Below the pieces are notes generated by a model. That model was given only the letters and a program-made list of their open reading frames with translations. It did no database searches and was not told the DNA's origin. Shown piece after piece: positions 58,325-64,000 of a stretch of DNA of 64,000 bases (the first letter of the stretch is position 1; each line of letters begins with the position of its first letter). Origin of the DNA: Candidatus Methylomirabilota bacterium. GTDB lineage: Bacteria > Methylomirabilota > Methylomirabilia > Rokubacteriales > CSP1-6. Both the position numbers and the translations under genes were made by a program. The DNA lies in the NCBI GenBank assembly GCA_035315345.1, contig DATFYA010000215.1, positions 28,195-92,194 on the forward strand. The letters are read 5' to 3'.

Positions 58325-59067
58325 CCGCCGCGCCCGCGCTGGCCGTCCAGCGCCTCACCAAGTCGTTCGGCGGGCTGCTGGTCACCGCGTCGGTCGATCT
58401 CGCCGTCGCGCCGGGCGAGCGACGGCTGATCATCGGCCCGAACGGCGCGGGCAAGACCACGCTCTTCAACCTGGTCACCGGCGAATTGCGCCCCGACGGC
58501 GGCACTGTCACGCTCTTCGGCCGCGACATCACCCGCACCCCGGGCTGGCACCGCGCCCATCTCGGCATCTCGCGCACCTACCAGATCATCACGCTCTTCC
58601 CGCGCGAGACCCTGCTGCGCAACGTCACCCTGTCGCTGCTGGGGCGCTCCCGGCTGCGCTGGAACCCGATCGCCCGGCTGGAGCGGCAGGCCGCGGTGCT
58701 CGACCGGGCGCGCGCGGCGCTGGCCCGCGTCGGCCTCGAGCATCTGGCCGCGCGGCCCCTCGCGCAGACGTCCTACGGAGAGCGCCGGCGCGTGGAGATC
58801 GCGATGGCCCTGGCCCAGGAGCCGCACGTGCTGCTGCTGGACGAGCCGTTCGCCGGGCTCTCGATCGAGGAGCGGCGCGACGTCCTCCGGCTCGTCACCG
58901 CCATTCCCCGGGATGTCACGATCGTGATGATCGAGCACGACATGGACGTGGCGCTCGACTTCGCGGAGCGGATCACCGTGCTGCACTTCGGCCAGGTGGT
59001 GGTCGAGGGCACGCGGAGCGAGGTGGTGGCGCATCCGCGGACCCGGGAGATCTACCTTGGCGAGTGA
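58321..59067 (+). CDS. Liv-type ABC ATPase LivG (cluster 3)
   Basis: From GTG 58321 the protein has 248 residues. Walker A is 'GPNGAGKT', the signature 'TSYGERRRVEIAMAL' has Thr in place of Leu, Walker B is 'VLLLDEPFAGLS', and the switch His lies in 'MIEHDMDV'. It ends in YLGE, overlapping the TTG start of LivF by 11 bases exactly as in cluster 1. Confidence 0.92.
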   Translation: MTAAPALAVQRLTKSFGGLLVTASVDLAVAPGERRLIIGPNGAGKTTLFNLVTGELRPDGGTVTLFGRDITRTPGWHRAHLGISRTYQIITLFPRETLLRNVTLSLLGRSRLRWNPIARLERQAAVLDRARAALARVGLEHLAARPLAQTSYGERRRVEIAMALAQEPHVLLLDEPFAGLSIEERRDVLRLVTAIPRDVTIVMIEHDMDVALDFAERITVLHFGQVVVEGTRSEVVAHPRTREIYLGE

Positions 59068-59776
59068 GGCGCTGCGGCTCCACGAGATCGACGCGCTCTA
59101 CGGCGACAGCCACGTGCTGCACCGCGTGTCGCTGCGCCTCGGCGAGGGCCGGCTCCTCGGCCTGCTCGGCCGCAACGGGGCCGGCAAGTCCACCGCGATG
59201 AGCGTGACCGTCGGGCTCCTGCCGCCGCGACACGGCCGCGTCGAGGTCTTCGGGCGCGCGGTGACCGGCCGGCCCCCGGAGACCATCGCCGCCCAGGGAG
59301 TGGCGCTGGTGCCGCAGGGGCGGCGGATCTTCCGCAGCCTGACCGTGCGCGAGAACCTGGCGGTGGCGGGCCGGACGCCCCAGGCCGGCGCGTCCACGGG
59401 CTGGACGCTCGACGCGGTCTTCACGCTCTTCCCCCGCATCGGCGAGCGGCGGCGGCAGGTCGCCGGCTCGCTCTCGGGCGGCGAGCAGCAGATGCTCGCC
59501 ATCGGCCGGGCGCTCATGTCGAACCCGCGCGTGCTGCTCATGGACGAGCCCTCGGAGGGCCTGGCGCCCCAGATCGTGGGCGAGGTCATGGCGACGATCC
59601 GGCGGCTCAAGGAGCAGGGGCTCTCCATCCTGCTGGTCGAGCAGAACCCCAAGCTGGTGTTCGAGGTGGCCGACGACATCGTGATCCTGAACGGCGGGCG
59701 CGTCGTGGCCGAGGGACCCACCGCGGAGTTCCGCCAGCGCGACGTGGACCTGCGCCAGCACCTCGGGATCTTCTGA
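59057..59776 (+). CDS. Liv-type ABC ATPase LivF (cluster 3)
   Basis: The 239-residue protein starts at TTG 59057. Walker A is 'GRNGAGKS', the signature 'LSGGEQQMLAIGRALM', Walker B 'VLLMDEPSEGLAP' and 'LVEQNP' lies at the switch position. The N-terminal strand 'LRLHEIDALYGDSHVLH' needs this TTG; no ATG or GTG is near. Confidence 0.92.
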   Translation: MASEALRLHEIDALYGDSHVLHRVSLRLGEGRLLGLLGRNGAGKSTAMSVTVGLLPPRHGRVEVFGRAVTGRPPETIAAQGVALVPQGRRIFRSLTVRENLAVAGRTPQAGASTGWTLDAVFTLFPRIGERRRQVAGSLSGGEQQMLAIGRALMSNPRVLLMDEPSEGLAPQIVGEVMATIRRLKEQGLSILLVEQNPKLVFEVADDIVILNGGRVVAEGPTAEFRQRDVDLRQHLGIF

Positions 59777-59817
59777 CGGCCGGGGCAACCCCACCCTCAC
59801 GCGAGAGGAGTCACGCC

Positions 59818-60261
59818 ATGGACATGCTCTTCGGCACGTTTCCCTCGAAGTCCCTCCTGATCATCCGGGTCGCCCTGGGCATCATCTTCTTCGCCCACGG
59901 GGCCCAGAAGGTCTTCGGCTGGTTCGGCGGGCCGGGCCTGAAGGGGGTCATCGGCTACTTCCGCCAGGCGCTCGGCGTGCCGGCGCCCCTGAGCGTGCTC
60001 GCCGCGTTCACCGAATTGCTGGGCGGCATCGCGATGATCGTGGGGCTGCTGGTGCGGCCGGCCGCGGTGGGGCTCATCATCGTGATGCTGGTGGCGATCG
60101 TCAAGGTCCACGCGCCGAACGGGTTCTTCATCAACTGGTCCATGACGCCGGGGAAGGGCCATGGCTACGAGATGAACCTGGCCCTGATCGCGATGGCGCT
60201 GGGCGTGCTGTTCGGCGGCGCGGGCTGGCTGTCGATCGATCGGTGTATCTTTCCCTGGTAG
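59818..60261 (+). CDS. DoxX family membrane protein
   Basis: The 147-residue protein has four hydrophobic helices and the family patterns 'IRVALGIIFFAHGAQKVFGWF' in part, 'LAAFTELLGGIAMIVGLLVRPAA' in part and 'GYEMNLALIAMALGVLFGGAG' in part. DoxX/YphA relatives are associated with quinol oxidation or membrane redox stress; the exact role is unknown. GAGAGGAG precedes the ATG. The alpha/beta hydrolase starts six bases after its stop. Confidence 0.88.
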   Translation: MDMLFGTFPSKSLLIIRVALGIIFFAHGAQKVFGWFGGPGLKGVIGYFRQALGVPAPLSVLAAFTELLGGIAMIVGLLVRPAAVGLIIVMLVAIVKVHAPNGFFINWSMTPGKGHGYEMNLALIAMALGVLFGGAGWLSIDRCIFPW

Positions 60262-60267
60262 GGACCC

Positions 60268-61122
60268 ATGCCGTTCATCGCGTTGAACGGGCTCACCGAG
60301 GCCGGCACCGGCAAGACCATCCAGGCCGGCGGCATGCCCGTGCACTATCACGACGTCGGCCGCGGGGACCCCGTCCTGTTCCTGCACTCCTACGGGCCGG
60401 GCACCACCGCCTGGATCACCTTCCACAAGGTGATTGGAGAGCTTGGGCAACACTTCCGCTGCATCCTCATGGACCTGCCGAACTTCAGCACGACCGGCCC
60501 CGTGGTCTATCACGAGGGCGTGCACGCGCTGCAGGCGCGGACCGCGGTGGGCCTGCTGGACGCCCTCGGCATCGAGCGGGCGCACTGGGTCGGCAACTCG
60601 CAGGGCGGGCAGTCGGCGATGGTCGCGGCCATCGCGTATCCCGGGCGGGTGCGGAGGTTCGTGATGGGCGGCTCGCACATCGGCACCGGCGGCGATCGCT
60701 ACCTCATGGCCAATCGCCCCTCGGAGGGCAACCGGGCGACGCGCCAGGCGCTGGATGACCCGAGCCGCGAGAACATCCGGCGCTACCTGCGCGTGCACAT
60801 CGACGACGAGAGCCTGGTCACCGACGAGCTGGTCGACTACATCCACCGCGCGCACACCTGGTCGCCCGAGATGGTCGAGGCGCGGCGGCAGTCGGTGAGC
60901 GTGCCGCACGACTACACGGCGGATCTGGCCTCCATCCGGTCCCCGGTGCTGCTGATCCACGGGCGCTACGACCGCATGGTCGCCTTCGAGGTCAGCATCG
61001 CCATCCTGAATCACATCGCGGACTCGCGCCTGGTCCTCCTCAACAACTGCGGGCACTGGCCGCCGTTCGAGAAGCCGGCCGAGTACACCGCGCACGTGCT
61101 GGGATTCCTCCGCGGCTACTGA
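60268..61122 (+). CDS. Alpha/beta hydrolase, meta-cleavage-product hydrolase-like
   Basis: The 284-residue protein has nucleophile Ser111 in 'GNSQGG', Asp235 in 'LIHGRYDRMV' and His263 in 'NNCGHWPPFEKP'. The oxyanion region is 'FLHSYGPGTTAWITF'. The last motif (CGHW-P-E-P) and the 'GPG' segment are typical of BphD/XylF/MhpC carbon-carbon hydrolases, which split ring-opened diketo acids. The usual GNSMGG is GNSQGG here. Its position between DoxX and the ring-hydroxylating dioxygenase fits an aromatic pathway. Repeat copy C starts two bases after the stop. Confidence 0.85.
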   Translation: MPFIALNGLTEAGTGKTIQAGGMPVHYHDVGRGDPVLFLHSYGPGTTAWITFHKVIGELGQHFRCILMDLPNFSTTGPVVYHEGVHALQARTAVGLLDALGIERAHWVGNSQGGQSAMVAAIAYPGRVRRFVMGGSHIGTGGDRYLMANRPSEGNRATRQALDDPSRENIRRYLRVHIDDESLVTDELVDYIHRAHTWSPEMVEARRQSVSVPHDYTADLASIRSPVLLIHGRYDRMVAFEVSIAILNHIADSRLVLLNNCGHWPPFEKPAEYTAHVLGFLRGY

Positions 61123-61124
61123 TC

Positions 61125-61210
61125 GGGGTCAGGTCTTGCATTACGACATTTTCCCGCGCGCGGCGACACGACGCGCGCCACGAAAATGTCGTAATGCAAG
61201 ACCTGACCCC
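61125..61210. repeat. Inverted-repeat element (copy C), 29-bp arms
   Basis: Bases 61125-61153 and 61182-61210 are perfect 29-bp inverted repeats identical to those of copy A, with a 28-base GC-rich centre of different sequence. The element fills the gap between two convergent genes (stops at 61122 and 61222). It would form a bidirectional terminator-like hairpin. Confidence 0.85.
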
Positions 61211-61221
61211 GACTACACCGA

Positions 61222-61809
61222 CTACAGAAACACGCTGAGGTTCTTGTCCAGGAGGACGTTGGCGTCGAGGACGATCGTGCGGCGGGCGATCTTGAAGCCG
61301 CCGTCGATGCGGCGCAGCAGGTCCTCGCGATAGCCGGACAGGAGCTGGTGGTCGGTCTCGAGGTGCGAGCGGTAGACCAGGAACGCGGTGCGTGCCTGGA
61401 CCTCGTTCTTCCCGAGCGGCGTGACCTCGAGGTTGCCGACCAGGTGCCGCGTGCGCGAGGGCGGATCCTCGGCCCACGCCATGCCGGTGTCGAGCCGGGC
61501 CACTCGCATCGTGAGGTAGCGCTTGTCCTCTTCCAGGATGGCCAGATCGCCCAGCGGCGTCAGCTCGCGGTCGAGCTCGCGGCGCGGGACGTTCTTGCGC
61601 CGGGGCATGAAGTAGAGCACGTCGTCGGTGAACAGGTCGAGCCACTCGGTGAGCCGGCGCTCGTCCAGCAGCCACGCCTCCCCGATATAGAACCGCATCA
61701 GCTCGAGCCACAGTGCCTGCGACCCCGAGACCGCGGGCGCCGGATCGCGGCGTCGGTCCCGCGCCGGCGCGCGCCGCTTTTTCGCCACCGCGCTCCTGGC
61801 CTTTTTCAT
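61222..61809 (-). CDS. Aromatic-ring-hydroxylating dioxygenase beta subunit
   Basis: The 195-residue protein has a basic N-terminal extension, then the cone-shaped beta-subunit fold: 'LMRFYIGEAWLLDERRLTEWLDLFTDDVLYFMP' in part ('EAWLLDERRLTEWLDLF'), 'DKRYLTMRVARLDTGMAWAEDPPSRTRHLVGN' in part, and 'SGYREDLLRRIDGGFKIARRTIVLD' in part. These subunits stabilise the alpha3beta3 Rieske oxygenase. The ATG lies inside the loop of a GATGAAAA hairpin, 24 bases after the alpha-subunit stop. Confidence 0.9.
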   Translation of the reverse strand: MKKARSAVAKKRRAPARDRRRDPAPAVSGSQALWLELMRFYIGEAWLLDERRLTEWLDLFTDDVLYFMPRRKNVPRRELDRELTPLGDLAILEEDKRYLTMRVARLDTGMAWAEDPPSRTRHLVGNLEVTPLGKNEVQARTAFLVYRSHLETDHQLLSGYREDLLRRIDGGFKIARRTIVLDANVLLDKNLSVFL

Positions 61810-61814
61810 CAGGC
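61799..61814 (-). repeat. GATGAAAA-loop hairpin at the beta-subunit start
   Basis: On the minus strand GCCT-GATGAAAA-AGGC forms a 4-bp stem with the same loop as the hairpin at 5057. The beta-subunit ATG (61809-61807) is inside the loop. The stem is short, so an effect on translation would be slight. It is the only one of the four copies in which the loop ATG clearly starts a known gene. Confidence 0.3.
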
Positions 61815-61833
61815 TCCGGCTGGCCCTGCCCGG

Positions 61834-63171
61834 CTAGCCCTGCATCGTGGCGGTGCCCTCGAAATCCGCCTTGATCGGATCGATCGAGATGTCGGCCCAG
61901 CTCCCCGCGTTCATGAACTCCTCCCAGCGCTGATAGAAGAGGCGCTGGTTGTTCTCCGAGATGTAGCGCTCGGAGACGAGGCCGGGGTACTCCGGATGCG
62001 GGCCGGCGTGGCCCAGGCCCATCGACAGATCTTGCGGATACCGTCGTCCGAGCGCGCTCCGGCTCGCGTCGGTCACCTGCCGCCAGTTGTCCACGTCGTC
62101 CTGCTCGAACATGCCGGCGGCGCCGTTGTTGGCCTGGCTCCCGATGCGGATGATCCGCTTGATCGCCTCCGGCGCCGCGCGGTCGAGCAGCACGAAGTGC
62201 CAGAACTCGGTCCGGAGCGGGCCGCGGGGCAGGGCCAGCCGCAGGCCGAGGATGCCGTTGGGGAAGATCGAGTGATTGCCGAGCTGCACCCGCCGCGCGC
62301 GCAGCCGGCCGAGCCGCCGCTCGACCTCGGGCAGCGTGTCCTCGTGGTAGGCCTTGAAGATCTGGAAGGTCTCGCTCGACACCCCGTGCACGTAGCGGGG
62401 CATGCCGTCGTCGGCGTCGCGGAAGGTGATCGAGTGCCCGTTGACGAAGGCGTGCTTGTTCGGGCTCTCGAACTGATCTTTGTGCGAGAGGTGCGGGCGA
62501 CCGATGTACTCGGTCTGCACCCGCGCGCTGGAGAGATGGGTGGTGGGGACGTGGTAGTTGTCGGAGCAGTTGTCCGCCATCGTCTTCCAGTTGACCGGCT
62601 CGAGCCACTTCATCGGGCCCAGGGCCTGCGTGCCGCCGTCGCGCCGGTTGAACACGGTGTCGAGGTACCAGCGCGCGTCGCCCAGGTAGGCCTCGAGGCT
62701 CGGGGCGTCCTGGGCCCAGGTGGCGAAGACGATGCCCGCGTAGGTCTCGACGCGCGCCTCGATGAGGCCGAGCGAGGCTCGGTCGAGCGCGTCGTAGTAG
62801 GCCTCCGACGCGCCGGCCACGTGGACGAGGGCGCCGTCGTTGCCGTAGGTCCACCCGTGATACGTGCACATGAAGCGCCTGGCGTTGCCGTCGTCGCAGC
62901 GCACCACGCGGTTGCCCCGGTGGCGGCACATGTTCAGCAGCGCGTGCAGGCGGCCCCCGCCGTCGCGGGTCAGGATGACCGGGTCCTCGCCCATGTAGGT
63001 GTGGAAGAAGTCGTCGGGCTCGGGCACCAGGCTCTCGTGGCCGATCATCAGCCAGGCGCGGCCGAAGATGCGCGCCATCTCGTCGTCGTAGACCGCCTGC
63101 TCGCTGAAGATGCGGCGGTCGATCTTGCCGGTGGCGGGGTCGATGACCGCGTACTTCCGGGTGGCGCCCAT
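61834..63171 (-). CDS. Aromatic-ring-hydroxylating dioxygenase alpha subunit (Rieske)
   Basis: The 445-residue protein has the Rieske ligands Cys82, His84, Cys102 and His105 ('MCRHRGN', 'MCTYHGWTYG'). The mononuclear iron ligands are His207 and His212 in 'DNYHVPTTHL', with Asp204 as the electron bridge, and a third Asp probably lies in 'FEQDDVDNW'. Size and sequence fit the group of benzoate/biphenyl/phenylpropionate-type dioxygenases. AAGGAGG precedes the ATG at 63171. The beta subunit follows, but no ferredoxin or reductase gene is in the window. Confidence 0.92.
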   Translation of the reverse strand: MGATRKYAVIDPATGKIDRRIFSEQAVYDDEMARIFGRAWLMIGHESLVPEPDDFFHTYMGEDPVILTRDGGGRLHALLNMCRHRGNRVVRCDDGNARRFMCTYHGWTYGNDGALVHVAGASEAYYDALDRASLGLIEARVETYAGIVFATWAQDAPSLEAYLGDARWYLDTVFNRRDGGTQALGPMKWLEPVNWKTMADNCSDNYHVPTTHLSSARVQTEYIGRPHLSHKDQFESPNKHAFVNGHSITFRDADDGMPRYVHGVSSETFQIFKAYHEDTLPEVERRLGRLRARRVQLGNHSIFPNGILGLRLALPRGPLRTEFWHFVLLDRAAPEAIKRIIRIGSQANNGAAGMFEQDDVDNWRQVTDASRSALGRRYPQDLSMGLGHAGPHPEYPGLVSERYISENNQRLFYQRWEEFMNAGSWADISIDPIKADFEGTATMQG

Positions 63172-63195
63172 GCCGCGATCCTCCTTCTCGCGGTC

Positions 63196-63201
63196 ATTAT
63201 A
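63196..63201 (-). promoter_or_regulatory. Consensus -10 box of the dioxygenase genes
   Basis: The minus strand reads TATAAT exactly, 24 bases upstream of the ATG at 63171, with AAGGAGG in between. The -35 region (TACATC at about 18 bases) is poor, which would be expected for a promoter needing an activator. Confidence 0.45.
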
Positions 63202-63252
63202 TAGGCGAGCGACGGCAGGATGTAGCGGCGGGCCGGCGGCCGGGGCTCGGCG

Positions 63253-63261
63253 TGATATCAT
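63253..63261 (+). promoter_or_regulatory. Extended -10 promoter of the VOC gene
   Basis: TGATATCAT at 63253-63261 is an extended -10 element pointing toward the VOC gene at 63300, whose ribosome site GGAGGAAA lies at 63288-63295. Together with the TATAAT at 63196 it makes a divergent promoter region of 128 bases. Confidence 0.4.
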
Positions 63262-63299
63262 CCGCGGCAACGACACCGCTCTCGCGCGGAGGAAACCTC

Positions 63300-63851
63300 A
63301 TGCCGTCATCGCCCCCCGTCGCCTTCAGCCACTTCGGCATCCACGTCACCGACATCGCGCGGATGGAGGACTTCTACACCCGCGTGGTCGGCCTGCTCGT
63401 GAGCGACCGCGGCCGGCTGTCGCCGGACGGGCCCGATCTCGTGTTCCTCTCGCGCGATCCCGACGAGCACCACCAGATGGTGCTGGCCGCCGGCCGCCCG
63501 CCCGGGGTGGACTACAACGTGGTGAACCAGATCTCGTTCAAGCTGCCGACGTTGAGCGATCTCAAGGCGATGCACGCGCGGGCGCGCGAGGAGGGCATCA
63601 AGCAGTTCCGCGTGGTGACCCACGGCAACGCGTGGTCGGTCTACTTCCCCGATCCGGAGGGCAACCGGGTCGAGGTGTTCGTGGACACGCCCTGGCACAC
63701 GCCCCAGCCGGTCGCCGAGCCGTTCGACATCGAGGCCCCGGTGGAGACGATCCTCGCCGAGACCGAGGCGCTCTGCCGCAACCGGCCCGGCTTCATGTCG
63801 CGCGAGGCGTGGCGGGCGGGGCAGGTGAGCCGGCTGGGCGCGGCCGGGTAG
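63300..63851 (+). CDS. VOC family protein (extradiol dioxygenase-like)
   Basis: The 183-residue protein has 'FSHFGIHVTDIARMEDFYTRVVGL' in part with the first His ligand, 'NVVNQISFKLPTLSDLKAM' and 'SVYFPDPEGNRVEVFVDTPW' with the Glu ligand. It shares the 'NQIS' and 'DPEGNR' blocks with the VOC protein at 54672. It is divergent from the dioxygenase alpha subunit and may cleave the dihydroxylated product, which is inference from position. Confidence 0.87.
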   Translation: MPSSPPVAFSHFGIHVTDIARMEDFYTRVVGLLVSDRGRLSPDGPDLVFLSRDPDEHHQMVLAAGRPPGVDYNVVNQISFKLPTLSDLKAMHARAREEGIKQFRVVTHGNAWSVYFPDPEGNRVEVFVDTPWHTPQPVAEPFDIEAPVETILAETEALCRNRPGFMSREAWRAGQVSRLGAAG

Positions 63852-63884
63852 CCGGACGCGCGCGGCGTCCCGAGCGCCACCGCC

Positions 63885-64000
63885 GTGAGCTTCCGCGTCA
63901 TCGGCCGGGACACCCCGAAGCGCGACGGGGCCGAGAAGGTCACCGGACACACCCAGTTCCTGCACGATCTCACCCTGCCGCGCCTCGCCCACGGGGCCAT
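63885..64000 (+). CDS. Xanthine dehydrogenase-family molybdenum-binding subunit, N-terminal fragment
   Basis: A GTG at 63885 opens a frame running off the right edge (38 codons seen). 'VIGRDTPKRDGAEKVTGHTQF' in part, followed by 'DLTLPRLAHGA', is the conserved start of the large molybdopterin-cytosine-dinucleotide subunit of aldehyde oxidase/xanthine dehydrogenase-type hydroxylases. It begins 33 bases after the VOC gene. The catalytic part is outside the window. Confidence 0.75.
   Translation, partial: MSFRVIGRDTPKRDGAEKVTGHTQFLHDLTLPRLAHGA

Noticed and set aside
1..64000. tRNA, rRNA or riboswitch genes
   Set aside because: No cloverleaf with a T-loop consensus, rRNA-like segment or known riboswitch core was recognised while reading both strands; a covariance-model search would be decisive.

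Overview
The window is very GC-rich, gene-dense DNA with almost no non-coding space (the longest gap between genes is about 290 bases), short 4-16 bp gene overlaps, and frequent GTG and TTG starts. It carries three complete branched-chain-amino-acid-type (Liv) ABC importers, one sugar ABC importer, many small-molecule dioxygenase, hydrolase and dehydrogenase genes, and a PQQ biosynthesis operon. This repertoire resembles uncultivated soil and groundwater bacteria such as Candidatus Rokubacteria (Methylomirabilota) or GC-rich Proteobacteria. That placement is inference from gene content; no rRNA or other phylogenetic marker is present. No tRNA, rRNA, CRISPR array, complete insertion sequence or prophage gene was seen.

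Layout. 1-9.9 kb holds single metabolic genes: a luciferase-like oxidoreductase fragment, NIPSNAP, VOC, DinB-like, a class III aminotransferase, an atypical creatininase homologue, a Bax-inhibitor-1 membrane protein, small exported proteins, Gfo/Idh/MocA and isopropylmalate-type dehydrogenases, an SMP-30 lactonase and a lone receiver domain. 9.9-14.5 kb is Liv importer 1 (binding protein, LivH, LivM, LivG, LivF), followed by an FAD oxidoreductase that has lost its middle and an MFS transporter. 16.4-19.5 kb is a sugar importer on the minus strand with a strong promoter and palindromic operator. 19.7-23.3 kb has a methyltransferase, a DUF1345 protein, an LDH2-type dehydrogenase and an exported five-residue-repeat protein. 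23.5-31.8 kb is a seven-gene minus-strand operon joining Liv importer 2 to HyuA/HyuB-type hydantoinase/oxoprolinase subunits.

31.9-37.8 kb holds a putative glycosyltransferase, a methyltransferase, two coupled exported coiled-coil proteins and, divergently, an SbmA/BacA-like ABC protein. 37.8-44.1 kb encodes an AddA/AddB-like helicase-nuclease pair. 44.2-49.5 kb encodes an aldonolactone-oxidase-like enzyme coupled to a 1319-residue multidomain regulator. Back-to-back with the regulator lies pqqABCDE (49.7-53.0 kb) plus a small membrane permease. Six 15-bp direct repeats sit in the pqqA leader.

53.5-64 kb holds an ACMSD-like amidohydrolase, VOC protein and Liv importer 3, then DoxX, a meta-cleavage-type hydrolase, a Rieske ring-hydroxylating dioxygenase (alpha and beta), another VOC protein and the start of a molybdenum hydroxylase. 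Together these suggest uptake and oxidation of aromatic or other organic acids.

Two repeat families cross the window. The first is a 24-30 bp inverted repeat with GGGGTCAGG ends in three copies, each just after a stop codon. The second is a hairpin with the loop GATGAARA in four copies, also close to stop codons.
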